A stretch of 64,000 nt of DNA from Rhodococcus wratislaviensis (GTDB lineage: Bacteria > Actinomycetota > Actinomycetes > Mycobacteriales > Mycobacteriaceae). Where the stretch lies: contig NZ_UAUI01000011.1 in assembly GCF_900455735.1 (NCBI RefSeq), positions 62,001 through 126,000 of the forward strand. Reading direction: 5' to 3'. How positions within the stretch are numbered: the stretch's first letter is position 1; the number at the start of each line of letters is the position of its first letter. Both the position numbers and the translations under genes were made by a program. The notes beneath the pieces were generated by a model. The model was not told where the DNA came from and made no database searches. It worked only from the letters and a program-made list of their open reading frames with translations. Shown one piece after another: positions 51,767 to 60,336 of the stretch.

Positions 51767-51772
51767 TTCGGG
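51753..51772. terminator. short hairpin over the stop codon of paralog 2
   Basis: CCCGAA and TTCGGG pair around an 8-base loop that contains the TAA stop. The stem is short and has no T-run, so this is a weak terminator candidate. Confidence 0.3.
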
Positions 51773-51920
51773 CAGTACCACCCGATGCGTTGGGTGCTGA
51801 TCGGGCTGAAGTCATCGAAGGCTTCGCTGGTCCCCGCAGGTACCTGCGTAGGAAACGCGGGTAGTGAAGCACGTAGATCTTCGCCGTTCCACTCGCCCAG
51901 CAATTGCGAGTCTTATCGGC

Positions 51921-52232
51921 ATGAACAGCACACACCCCCACCAAGCCAAGGCACACACCACCGGCACCTCCTGGAAGCGGTTCGCCACCGTCGGAGTCGC
52001 CGCCGCCGCAGTCGGCATCATCCCCGCCGGCGTCTCGGCCGCATCCACCAGCACACCGGCACCCATCCCCCTCGCGGCCGTCGTCAGCCACGACATCCCC
52101 CGCGATCACGACAACCCCATGCAGCAGCAGCGCCGGCACGACCGTCAACGCGAGCAGAGGCAGGACCGCCGCGCCGAACTCACCATCGGCAACGAGATCC
52201 TCGACGGCTGGATCAGCAGCAACCCAAGGTAG
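51921..52232 (+). CDS. small exported protein of unknown function
   Basis: A 103-residue protein. An upstream in-frame ATG (51864) is possible, but the ATG at 51921 begins the part that looks like a real protein. It has a charged n-region up to SWKRFATVGVAAAAVGIIPA and a likely signal-peptide cut after VSAA (about residue 41). The mature part is about 60 residues: TSTPAPIPLAAVVSHDIPRD, then a very basic Gln/Arg-rich stretch (QQQRRHDRQREQRQDRR) and AELTIGNEILDGWISSN. I know no family of this kind. It lies between the kinase paralog 2 and the epoxide hydrolase, both on the same strand. Export and a small basic mature form suggest an envelope or secreted role, which is inference. Confidence 0.5.
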   Translation: MNSTHPHQAKAHTTGTSWKRFATVGVAAAAVGIIPAGVSAASTSTPAPIPLAAVVSHDIPRDHDNPMQQQRRHDRQREQRQDRRAELTIGNEILDGWISSNPR

Positions 52233-52354
52233 ACGGTCGCACCGTCGAAGGCTCCCCGAGGGCCGAACCAACGTCATCGCTCCCTGGTCCCGCCAGGGTC
52301 ACCAATGCAACGAAACCCCTTCTCGACCAACACCAACACAGCAAGGAAACCTCC

Positions 52355-53542
52355 ATGTCTTTCACAACCGACGTCACCATCCGGCCGTTCACAGTCGAGT
52401 TCCCCGAAACCGAACTCGAGGCGCTGCGTGAGCGCATCGAGGCCACCCGCTGGCCCGAAACGGAGACCGTCGCCGATCAGTCGCAGGGCACACCGCTCGC
52501 GACGAGCAAGGCACTGGCGCAGTACTGGGCCTCGGAATACGACTGGCGCAAGGTCGAGGCGAAGCTGAATGCTCTGCCGCAGTACATCACCGAGATCGAC
52601 GGGTTGGACATCCATTTCATTCACGTCCGCTCGAAGCACGAGGATGCGTTGCCGCTCATCGTCACACATGGGTGGCCCGGTTCGATCGTCGAGCAACTGA
52701 AGATCATCGACCCCCTGACCAATCCCACCGCCCACGGTGGCGACGCATCGGATGCTTTCCATCTGGTGATTCCGTCGATGCCCGGCTACGGCTTCTCGGG
52801 AAAGCCCACGACGACCGGCTGGGGCCCCGACCGCATCGCACGTGCCTGGGTGGAGCTGATGAAACGCCTCGGGTACAACCGCTACGTGGCACAGGGCGGG
52901 GATTGGGGTGCGATCGTGACAGAGGCGATGGCGGTGCAGGCACCGCCGGAACTGCTCGGCATTCACACCAACATGGCTAAGGTGGTTCCACCCGAGATCG
53001 ACCAGGCGCTCCTCACCGGGCATCCCGTGCCATCCGATCTGTCCGACGACGAACAGGCTGCGTGCGACCAGCTGGCATTCTTCTATCAGCACATCGGCTA
53101 CGCCGTGGAGATGGGGTCACGCCCGGAGACACTGATCGGATTGGCGGATTCACCGGTCGGTCTGGCGGCCTTCATGATCGACCACGACCCGGCGAGTTTG
53201 GCGCTGATCTCGCGGGTCTTCGCGGGACAGCCCGAAGGCTTGACGCGAGACGATGTACTCGACAACATCACCCTGTTCTGGCTGACGAACACGGCGTTGT
53301 CAGCGGCTCGTCTCTACTGGGAGAACAAGGCCCCGTTCTTCGCCGCCGGTAGCGTCTCCATCCCGGTTGCCGTGAGCGTCTTTCCCGACGAGCTCTATCA
53401 AGCACCGCGCAGCTGGGCAGAGAAGGCCTACCCCAACCTCATCCACTTCAACAAGCTCGACAAGGGCGGGCACTTCGCCGCCTGGGAGCAGCCCCAGCAT
53501 TTGGTGGACGAGGTTCGCGTGGGCTTGCGGTCGCTGCGATAA
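52355..53542 (+). CDS. epoxide hydrolase (EHN-type alpha/beta hydrolase)
   Basis: A 395-residue enzyme with AAGGAAACC before the ATG. The N-terminal epoxide-hydrolase N domain (FTVEFPETELEALRERIEAT, WASEYDWRKVEAKLNALPQY) leads to the core: oxyanion loop PLIVTHGWPGSIVEQLKII, nucleophilic Asp in VAQGGDWGAIVTEAMA, and the His in KLDKGGHFAAWEQPQHLV; a Tyr pair for epoxide activation would lie in the cap (FFYQHIGYAVEMGSRPETL). All parts of the microsomal-type family are present at normal length. It opens epoxides to diols. It lies between kinase paralogs 2 and 3, is followed by a strong hairpin, and may be a target of one of them. Confidence 0.92.
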   Translation: MSFTTDVTIRPFTVEFPETELEALRERIEATRWPETETVADQSQGTPLATSKALAQYWASEYDWRKVEAKLNALPQYITEIDGLDIHFIHVRSKHEDALPLIVTHGWPGSIVEQLKIIDPLTNPTAHGGDASDAFHLVIPSMPGYGFSGKPTTTGWGPDRIARAWVELMKRLGYNRYVAQGGDWGAIVTEAMAVQAPPELLGIHTNMAKVVPPEIDQALLTGHPVPSDLSDDEQAACDQLAFFYQHIGYAVEMGSRPETLIGLADSPVGLAAFMIDHDPASLALISRVFAGQPEGLTRDDVLDNITLFWLTNTALSAARLYWENKAPFFAAGSVSIPVAVSVFPDELYQAPRSWAEKAYPNLIHFNKLDKGGHFAAWEQPQHLVDEVRVGLRSLR

Positions 53543-53585
53543 CGACCGCAGTGGGACGTGTGCGCCGGCGCACGACCTGAGGGCG

Positions 53586-53615
53586 ACCGGGCGGCTTCTT
53601 TCCGAGCCACCCGGT
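53586..53615 (+). terminator. hairpin terminator after the epoxide hydrolase
   Basis: ACCGGGCGGCT and AGCCACCCGGT form an 11-bp stem with one C-A mismatch around an 8-base loop, 43 bp after the stop. A pyrimidine-rich tract lies in the loop, not after it. Confidence 0.6.
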
Positions 53616-53802
53616 TCGCCTTCGGCTGTGCAGCCAACTCCGTGTTCACCCTTCTCGTCGACTTCGCCGCGGTGCGGCTCGGCGGTCCACTGTCGTGGCT
53701 GGATAGAGGAGTGGAGCCGCTGGGCGCACGGATCGGGAGGTTGGAAAGCGGGTGGTTGGTCCGAAGCCTGCTGCGATCTTCGGCGCCGGGCCGGGTCGTG
53801 CG

Positions 53803-53888
53803 GCGATATCCTGGGGTACATCGTCGAGAGGTGAGCAGTGTGGCATTCGTCGGCAGTGCCTCGAGCGGGATGAATCGATGTAGTCGAT
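53803..53888 (+). promoter_or_regulatory. conserved leader with start-codon hairpin, paralog 3
   Basis: GCGATATCC (53803-53811), a GAGGTGAGC block, and finally ATCGATGTAGTCGAT (53874-53888) overlapping the ATG at 53887. The distance from GCGATATCC to the start codon, 84 nt, matches 85 and 86 nt in the other two copies. Confidence 0.6.
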
Positions 53889-56800
53889 GACGGAGGTCGA
53901 TCCGTTCGCGACGCAACGCGACGTGTCCGGTTCGGTCAAGGCGGAGTTGGCGGCGGCCGGATTCGAGGACGCCGAGGAGATCGGCCGCGGCGGATTCGGG
54001 GTCGTGTACCGGTGCACCCAGGCTGCGCTCGATCGCACCGTGGCGGTCAAGGTCCTCACTGCCGACCTCGACGAGGAGAACCGGGCACGGTTCCTGCGAG
54101 AACAGCATGCGGCGGGCCGGTTGACGGGTCACCCCAACATCGTCACTGTTCTCCACGCCGGTGTCACCGCGAACGGTCGGCCCTTCATCGTGATGCCGTA
54201 CCACGCTCAGGGTTCTCTCGACGAGCGGATCCGGCGCCACGGACCGCTCCCGCCCGACGAGGCGCTGCGACTCGGGGTGAAGATGGGCGGCGCCCTCGAG
54301 ACGGCGCACCGCCTCGGGATCCTTCATCGCGACGTCAAGCCAGGGAACATCCTGATCACCGACTACGGCGAGCCGGCGCTGACGGATTTCGGCATCGCCC
54401 ACATCGCCGGCGGGTTCGAAACCGCGTCCGGCATCGTGACGGGTTCGCCGGCGTTCACCGCCCCCGAGGTGGTGGCCGGCGAGCCCCCGACTCCTGCCGC
54501 CGACGTCTACGGGCTCGGCGCCACCCTATTCGCTGCGTTCACCGGTCATGCGGCCTTCGAACGACGCAGCGGTGAGCAACTGATGGCACAGTTCCTGCGA
54601 ATCACGGCCGAGCCGGTTCCGGACCCGCGCGTGCACGGCATTTCCGAGGACGTCAGCGCGATCGTCGAACGTGCCATGTCTGCCGAACCCGGGGTCCGGC
54701 CCTCCGCCGTGGAACTGGGTCGGCAACTCCGTGAGTCCCAACGTCATCACGGGTTCCCGGTCGACGAGATGGCGATGCATGCGGAACCGGCCGCGGTGCA
54801 GGGCGGAGCCTCGGTCCGGCACTCCTGGTCACCGGCGGATTCGGGCCGAACGGGTGGACTTCCGCTGGAGCTGACCAGCTTCGTCGATCGCCGCACGGAG
54901 CTGGCCGAGGCGACGAACTTGTTGTCGACGGCCCGGCTGGTGACGTTGACCGGAATCGGCGGGGTGGGCAAGACCCGGCTTGCTCTGCGTGCCGCCACCA
55001 AAGCGCAACGGAACTTCTCCGACGGTGTGACATTGGTGGAACTGGCTGAGCTGTTCGATGATTCGCTACTGGCGGGGGTAGTGGCGGCCGCACTGGGATT
55101 GCGCGACCAATCGGCGCGCCCCTCGCACGAGGTGCTCGTCGAGTTCCTTGCCCCGCGTGAGCTGTTGCTCGTGCTGGACAACTGTGAGCAGGTGGTGGCC
55201 GCTGCGGCGAAGCTCGCAGAAACCCTGCTACGCGCATGCCCTCGGTTGCGGATTCTCGCGACGAGTCGCGAACCGCTCGGGATCGGCGGGGAATCCACGC
55301 TCCTGATCCCCCCACTGCCCGCCCCGGATCCCGATCACCTGCCGAAAGGGCTGCCCCGCAACGATGCGGTCACCCTGTTCGCGGAACGCGGCGCCGCCGC
55401 CGTCCCGGGATTCGAGCTCACCGAGGACAACAAGGTCACCATCGCCCGAATATGTCAGCGGCTGGACGGGTTGCCCCTACCGATCGAGCTGGCAGCCGCA
55501 CGACTTCGCGCGATGACGCCCGACCAGATCCTGCAACGCCTCACCGACCGCTACCTGCTGCTCACTCGTGGCAGCAGGGACGCGCCGTCGCGGCAACAGA
55601 CGTTGCGGATGTGCATCGACTGGAGTTACGACCTGTGTACCCCTGCGGAACAACGGATGTGGGCGCAGCTGTCGGTGTTCGCGGGCAGTTTCGAACTCGA
55701 GGCTGCGGAACAGGTCTGCGGCAGTGACGATGCCGAGGACCTTCTCGACACGGTGACGTTCCTCGTCGACAAGTCGATCCTGACGCGGGAAGAGTCGGGT
55801 ACCGCGGTGCGGTTCCGGATGCTCGAGACCGTCCGCGCCTACGGGCGGGAAAAGGCGCAGGAGAGTGGCGACTACACCGAGCTTCGCCGTCGGCACCGTG
55901 ACTGGTGCGAGCGGCTGGCCGTCGAGGCGGAATCCGAATGGATCAGTTCCCGGCAGCTCGAGTTGATCGCCCGTCTGGGCCGGGAACAACCGAATATCCG
56001 CGAGGCGCTGGATTTCTGCGTGTCCGACAGTCCCGAATCCGGACTTCGGATCGCAGCCGCCATGTACCCGTTCTGGCTGTCCCGGGGTTTGTTCAGAGAG
56101 GGACGACGCTGGCTCGGCCGCCTCCTGCCCGGGCAGCCGGCCGAGCCCTCGGTCGATCGCGCCAAGGCGCTCTACGCCGGCAGCGTGCTGGCAGGCGTGC
56201 AGGGCGACATACCGGTATCGGACACACTGGCCGAAGAGGCGCAGGCGGTCGCCGCACAGACGACCGATCCGGTGGTCCGCGCGCACGCCGAACACGCGGT
56301 CGGATACGCGGCGCTGTTCGCGGGGCGCCTTCCCGACGCGCGCGTACACCTCGAGGAGGCCGTCCAGGGGTTCGCGGCACGCAACGACCTCCACGAGGTC
56401 GCCGCCGTCGTGGGGCTCGGCATGACGCACGACCTCTTGAACGACACCGAACGAGCCATCGAATGCCATGAGCGCGTCCTCGCGATCACCGAGGCGCACG
56501 GCGAATCGGTGTATCGGTCGTATTCGTTGTGGGCGCTGGCCGTTGCGGTGTGGCGGCTCGGGGACAGAGCACGGGCGGTCCGGCTCCTCGGGCAGGCGCT
56601 CCAGATCGACCGCCGGGTGAACGACCGACTCAGTGCCAGCGTGTGCCTGCGGTCACTCGCGTGGATCGCCGCCGAGGAGCGGAACATGGAGCGATCGGTC
56701 GTATTGTTGGGCGCCGCAGACGAGTTCACGCGGTCGGTGGGCAGTTCGACGGTCCTGGTGCCCGGCCTGAGCGTGTACCAGGACGAGTGCGAACGCCGAA

Positions 56801-57126
56801 CGCGAGAGGCGATGAGTGAGCAGGCTTTCGCCGCGGCCCACCGAAAGGGTGCGGCGCTCGGTTTCGACGCAGCCGTCGCCTACGCACTGGGCGAGCAGGT
56901 TTCGCCCTCGCCGACGTCCGGCGGTCCGTCGCCCACGCCGACGAAGCGGGAGCGTGAGGTTGCCGCACTCGTCGCCGAGGGACTGACCAACAAGGAGATC
57001 GCCGCTCGGCTGGTGATCTCGCCCCGCACCGCACAGGGGCACGTGGAACATCTCCTGACGAAGCTGGGGTTCAATTCACGTGCACAGATCGCGGCGTGGG
57101 TCGTGGAATCGCAGAGTGAGGGGTGA
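53887..57126 (+). CDS. Ser/Thr kinase - NB-ARC-type ATPase - LuxR regulator (paralog 3)
   Basis: A 1079-residue regulator. Kinase: IGRGGFGVVY (32-41), Lys55, HRDVKPGNILI (147-157), TDFG (166-169), APE (192-194). ATPase: LTSFVDRRTELA, where the usual VGR reads VDR, Walker A GIGGVGKT (356-363), Walker B LLLVLDN. Helical repeats, then LuxR HTH (TKREREVAALVAEGLTNKEI, SPRTAQGHVEHLLTKLGFNS). The kinase half is closest to paralog 2 and the C-terminal two thirds are closest to paralog 1, as judged by eye (for example GHVEHLLTKLGF and VYRSYSLWALAVAVWRLGD against YQSFALWAMGDAVWRHGD), which hints at recombination among copies. It is convergent with the LysR gene. Confidence 0.9.
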   Translation: MTEVDPFATQRDVSGSVKAELAAAGFEDAEEIGRGGFGVVYRCTQAALDRTVAVKVLTADLDEENRARFLREQHAAGRLTGHPNIVTVLHAGVTANGRPFIVMPYHAQGSLDERIRRHGPLPPDEALRLGVKMGGALETAHRLGILHRDVKPGNILITDYGEPALTDFGIAHIAGGFETASGIVTGSPAFTAPEVVAGEPPTPAADVYGLGATLFAAFTGHAAFERRSGEQLMAQFLRITAEPVPDPRVHGISEDVSAIVERAMSAEPGVRPSAVELGRQLRESQRHHGFPVDEMAMHAEPAAVQGGASVRHSWSPADSGRTGGLPLELTSFVDRRTELAEATNLLSTARLVTLTGIGGVGKTRLALRAATKAQRNFSDGVTLVELAELFDDSLLAGVVAAALGLRDQSARPSHEVLVEFLAPRELLLVLDNCEQVVAAAAKLAETLLRACPRLRILATSREPLGIGGESTLLIPPLPAPDPDHLPKGLPRNDAVTLFAERGAAAVPGFELTEDNKVTIARICQRLDGLPLPIELAAARLRAMTPDQILQRLTDRYLLLTRGSRDAPSRQQTLRMCIDWSYDLCTPAEQRMWAQLSVFAGSFELEAAEQVCGSDDAEDLLDTVTFLVDKSILTREESGTAVRFRMLETVRAYGREKAQESGDYTELRRRHRDWCERLAVEAESEWISSRQLELIARLGREQPNIREALDFCVSDSPESGLRIAAAMYPFWLSRGLFREGRRWLGRLLPGQPAEPSVDRAKALYAGSVLAGVQGDIPVSDTLAEEAQAVAAQTTDPVVRAHAEHAVGYAALFAGRLPDARVHLEEAVQGFAARNDLHEVAAVVGLGMTHDLLNDTERAIECHERVLAITEAHGESVYRSYSLWALAVAVWRLGDRARAVRLLGQALQIDRRVNDRLSASVCLRSLAWIAAEERNMERSVVLLGAADEFTRSVGSSTVLVPGLSVYQDECERRTREAMSEQAFAAAHRKGAALGFDAAVAYALGEQVSPSPTSGGPSPTPTKREREVAALVAEGLTNKEIAARLVISPRTAQGHVEHLLTKLGFNSRAQIAAWVVESQSEG

Positions 57127-57152
57127 TCAGGCGAGAGCAGCGGCGCGATCAC

Positions 57153-58067
57153 TTACCTGACGATCGGGTGGTCGCGGGACCAGTCCGCGCTGACCTCGCG
57201 CAATGCCTGGATGAGCTTGCGCACCGCCGGTGCCGGCTGAGTGTCCGACCGCCTGATCATGCAGACGGTCAGCTGAGGCGGCTCCCAATCCGTTGCAGGA
57301 GTGACAACTTCGTCGGCGCAGTGGTCGCGGAGCGTATGCCGGGGCAACATGGCGATACCCACGCGGGCCGCGACCATGAGCAGGCTGGTGTGCGGGTTCG
57401 TCGTTTCGTAGACGATGTCCTGTGCCGGCGGTGCGAACGCGGTGTCCACCAACTCCCGCAGGGCGAAACCGTGCGCGGACACCACCCAGGACTGGCCGGC
57501 GAGGTCCTGAATTCCCACTGTCGACTTGCCGGCCAGAGGATGTCGCCGGGATACGCACAGCACGACCTCGTCGGAGATCAGATCGGTTGCGGTGAGGCTT
57601 GCGTCGGAGGCCGGGTCGTTGGCCCTCACGACGAGCCCGAGGTCGAGTTCGCCGTTCGTGACGCTGTCGCGCACACCCTGGGAGCCGGACTCCCACACCG
57701 AGAATCGCACGTTGGGAAACGAGTTCCGATAGAGCGGAACCACTCTCGGTAAAAGTATCTGGCTGGCCGTGGTGACTGCGCCCAGGCGCACGCTGCCGCT
57801 GCGCAGCCCGTTGATCAGCCCCGCCTCCTCGCGGAGAGCGCGATCGGCCTGCAACACCTGTCGAATGTGCGGTAGCAGAATCCGGGCCTCCGCGCTGGGA
57901 AGAACCCCGTTGGCGCGACGGATCAAGAGGACGACGTTGAGGTCCTCCTCGAGTCGCCGGATCTGCTGGCTGAGAGTCGGCTGCCCGATGCCCACCTCCT
58001 GAGCAGCCTTGCGCAGCGAACCGAGGCGGATCGCCGCCTCCAGATAGCGCATCTGCTCCGACCTCAT
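57153..58067 (-). CDS. LysR family transcriptional regulator
   Basis: A 304-residue LysR protein. The N-terminal HTH (MRYLEAAIRLGSLRKAAQEV, GIGQPTLSQQIRRLEEDLNV) is followed by the periplasmic-binding-like co-inducer domain (SVRLGAVTTASQILLPRVVP, LDLGLVVRANDPASDASLTA, GVRVGIAMLPRHTLRDH). Length is normal. It diverges from the SucCD-like/biotin carboxylase operon, 137 bp between starts, and GTGAT-N11-ATCAC (58087-58107) in that gap is the standard LysR T-N11-A box. It probably activates the operon when an intermediate binds. The gene for kinase paralog 3 is convergent and ends 26 bp away. Confidence 0.93.
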   Translation of the reverse strand: MRSEQMRYLEAAIRLGSLRKAAQEVGIGQPTLSQQIRRLEEDLNVVLLIRRANGVLPSAEARILLPHIRQVLQADRALREEAGLINGLRSGSVRLGAVTTASQILLPRVVPLYRNSFPNVRFSVWESGSQGVRDSVTNGELDLGLVVRANDPASDASLTATDLISDEVVLCVSRRHPLAGKSTVGIQDLAGQSWVVSAHGFALRELVDTAFAPPAQDIVYETTNPHTSLLMVAARVGIAMLPRHTLRDHCADEVVTPATDWEPPQLTVCMIRRSDTQPAPAVRKLIQALREVSADWSRDHPIVR

Positions 58068-58086
58068 GCCGCGACCCTAGACCTGA

Positions 58087-58107
58087 GTGATCGACGATGG
58101 CAATCAC
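58087..58107. promoter_or_regulatory. LysR T-N11-A box
   Basis: GTGAT (58087-58091) and ATCAC (58103-58107) are inverted arms with exactly 11 bases between, so the inner T and A fit the T-N11-A rule of LysR sites. It is 20 bases upstream of the LysR start and about 100 bases upstream of the SucC-like start. Confidence 0.6.
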
Positions 58108-58204
58108 CCCGGTCGCTCGCGCTCACTTCCTTGAATCAGTTACCCGGATCACACTGGGAAACGAATCGAGAGGCCCGGGGAGGGCCCCAAACGAAGGAGA
58201 CGCG

Positions 58205-59404
58205 ATGCCCCGCGCCACTGAGAGCGCCGCAATGCCATGGCTGCGCAGGGTCGGCCTGACGACGCCCGAGTTGGTCGTCGTGACGGATGAGCACGAGCTT
58301 GCACCGGACGGGCCGGCGTTCGGCCCGCCGTGGGTTGTGAAGCCCGACGTCGCCGGCAGCGGCAAGGGCCTCGCCGGCCTCGTGCACATCTGCAGGTCCC
58401 GGGACGAGCTGTCCTCCGCCGTCGCCGCAACCCTTCGGAGCGGTGCGCCCGCGGTGGTGGACGAGTACGTAGAAGGTGACGAGTGCTACCTCTCCATCGC
58501 ATTGGACGAGAGCGCACGCGGGGCCGTCGTGCGGGTGAGCGCCACCGGAGGTATCGGATTCGACGCGCACGAGGCGGCAGCCGTGACGGTCGGACTTTCC
58601 CGAGGCATCAACGACCCGATGGTCACCGACCTGCTGGACCGGGCCGCCGTGAACGATCCCGGGCTGCGGACCGCGCTGAACAGTGCCCTGCAGGTCCTGT
58701 GGACCGCCTTCTGCGACGCGGAGGCCGTCCTCGTCGAGGTCAACCCGTTCCGCTGGGACGGTCAGCGACTGGTCGCCGTCGGTGTGGCGGTCGAGTTCGA
58801 CCCTCACGGTCATCCCGACGCGCAGACACTCCGCCCGTCGGGACTGGTCGAACCCGACCCCGTCGTGGACCGCGCGCCCACCCCGCGCGAGCTGGCGGTC
58901 CGCGAGGCCGACACCGCCGAACCGAACAGGGCGGGCATCAAGTTCTTCGAGTTGGACGGCGACGTCGCCTGCATGATCACCGGCGGCGGTGCGGGGCTTC
59001 TCGCCCTGGACTACCTGACCGACCTCGGTATCCGTCCCGCGTGCTACCTCGACGCCTCACCGGGTGCCGGTAGCGCGAAGCTGCAGACTCTGTTCAGTTC
59101 GGCGCTCTCCGTCCCCGGGCTTCGCGGGGTGCTGTTCGGCGGCGCCGTGCTGAGTCTCGCCGATGCCCGTGACGTGGCGGTGGAGTTCGCTGCTGCCGCG
59201 GATCGGGCCGGATTCGACTCGACACGGGTGCCGACCGTCGTCCGGCTGGCCGGCCCGCACGAAGCGGAGGCGCACGCCGTCCTCCGCCGGCGTCTGCCCG
59301 GAGCTCTCGTCCTGGATCGCGCAGCCTCGCTCGAAGACGCATGCGACCTACTGCTGACCGCGATGGAGCAGTCATCGCAGGAACTGGAAGGGCTCGTCCG
59401 ATGA
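58205..59404 (+). CDS. acyl-CoA ligase beta subunit (ADP-forming, SucC-like)
   Basis: A 399-residue ATP-grasp subunit; the ATG at 58205 follows GAAGGAGA. The N-terminal ATP-grasp domain has PPWVVKPDVAGSGKGLAGLV with the nucleotide-binding Lys, VVDEYVEGDECYLSIALDES, and metal-binding VLVEVNPFRWDG. The C-terminal CoA-ligase domain has FFELDGDVACMITGGGAGLL, ALDYLTDLGIRPACYLDASP and VLFGGAVLSLADARDVAVEF, as in SucC. Sequence is well diverged from housekeeping SucC, whose partner FLDVGGGA here reads YLDASPGA. With the next gene it should form an acid:CoA ligase (ADP-forming), as in malate-CoA ligase. ATGA overlap with the alpha-subunit gene. Confidence 0.82.
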   Translation: MPRATESAAMPWLRRVGLTTPELVVVTDEHELAPDGPAFGPPWVVKPDVAGSGKGLAGLVHICRSRDELSSAVAATLRSGAPAVVDEYVEGDECYLSIALDESARGAVVRVSATGGIGFDAHEAAAVTVGLSRGINDPMVTDLLDRAAVNDPGLRTALNSALQVLWTAFCDAEAVLVEVNPFRWDGQRLVAVGVAVEFDPHGHPDAQTLRPSGLVEPDPVVDRAPTPRELAVREADTAEPNRAGIKFFELDGDVACMITGGGAGLLALDYLTDLGIRPACYLDASPGAGSAKLQTLFSSALSVPGLRGVLFGGAVLSLADARDVAVEFAAAADRAGFDSTRVPTVVRLAGPHEAEAHAVLRRRLPGALVLDRAASLEDACDLLLTAMEQSSQELEGLVR

Positions 59405-60306
59405 TTCGTGAACTTCTCGAAGCCCGTTCAGGTCTTCTCGTGCAAGGCATCACCGGCAGGCAAGGGCAGCTGGAAACCCGGTGGATGCTCGATTCGGGTG
59501 TCGACGTGGCCGCCGGTGTCACCCCCGGCAAGGGTGGTTCCGCGGTCCACGGCGTGCCGGTCTTCGACACCGTCGCGGAAGCAGTTGCGGCGACAGACTC
59601 CCGGGTCGCGATGAGCTACGCGCCGCCGCACGCCGCCGCGGATGCGGTAGTAGAAGCCGCACAGGCGGGCATCGAACTGATCGTGGTCAGCTCGGAGAAC
59701 ATCCCGCAGCATCGCTGGCTCCGGGCGCTCGAGGTCGCGCGAGAGCACCACTGCCACGTCATCGGACCGAACTCCCAAGGCGTCGTCGTCCCCGGCGTGG
59801 GCCGAATCGGCTGCCCCGGCGGCGACGAACCGTGGCAACGGTTCGCGCCCGGCTCGGTCGGCATCGTCTCTCGCAGCGGCGGCATGGCCTCCGAACTGGC
59901 GATGCTGATGCGCAACTGGGGATGGGGAACCAGCGTGCAGATGTCCATCGGCGGCACGCCCGCGGTCGGAACCACCCTCACCGAAGGCGTCGAACTCGCC
60001 GCAAGCGACCCGAACACCCGTGCTGTGGTGGTGTTCGGCGAACCGTCCGGCGGCCAGGAAGTCGACCTGGCAGTCGCGGTGGCGGACGGCCGAATCGACG
60101 TGCCGGTCATCGCGATGGTGGCAGGGCGCGCCGGCGATTCCCTCCCGACGACTCTGCCGTTCGGTCACGCGCCGCGCAGCGCCGACGGCGCCACCGTGCA
60201 GGAAAAGTGCGCAGCGCTCGCCGACGCAGGGGTCCTCGTGGCCCGCTCCACCCACCACGTGCGCGCCCACCTCGCGGACGTACTGCCGGCCGCGGCGCTT
60301 CGCTGA
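59401..60306 (+). CDS. acyl-CoA ligase alpha subunit (ADP-forming, SucD-like)
   Basis: A 301-residue CoA-binding subunit whose ATG overlaps the upstream stop. The CoA-binding Rossmann domain starts LVQGITGRQGQLETRWMLDS and VAAGVTPGKGGSAVHGVPVF; CHVIGPNSQGVVVPG and GSVGIVSRSGGMASELAMLM are the usual ligase loops. The phosphorylated His of SucD (GHAGA) appears as LPFGHAPRSADGATVQEKCA, so the His is kept while the neighbours differ. Same length as SucD. It makes the acyl-phosphate/phospho-His chemistry of the ligase possible. Substrate is probably a dicarboxylic or similar acid, which the operon's carboxylases would then handle. Confidence 0.82.
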   Translation: MIRELLEARSGLLVQGITGRQGQLETRWMLDSGVDVAAGVTPGKGGSAVHGVPVFDTVAEAVAATDSRVAMSYAPPHAAADAVVEAAQAGIELIVVSSENIPQHRWLRALEVAREHHCHVIGPNSQGVVVPGVGRIGCPGGDEPWQRFAPGSVGIVSRSGGMASELAMLMRNWGWGTSVQMSIGGTPAVGTTLTEGVELAASDPNTRAVVVFGEPSGGQEVDLAVAVADGRIDVPVIAMVAGRAGDSLPTTLPFGHAPRSADGATVQEKCAALADAGVLVARSTHHVRAHLADVLPAAALR

Positions 60307-60336
60307 CCGCCATCCCTGACAGAAGGAAATCTCGTC

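Noticed and set aside
53558..53890. 110-codon plus-strand frame between the epoxide hydrolase and kinase paralog 3
   Set aside because: It runs through a terminator hairpin and the conserved leader, and ends in the start codon region of paralog 3.
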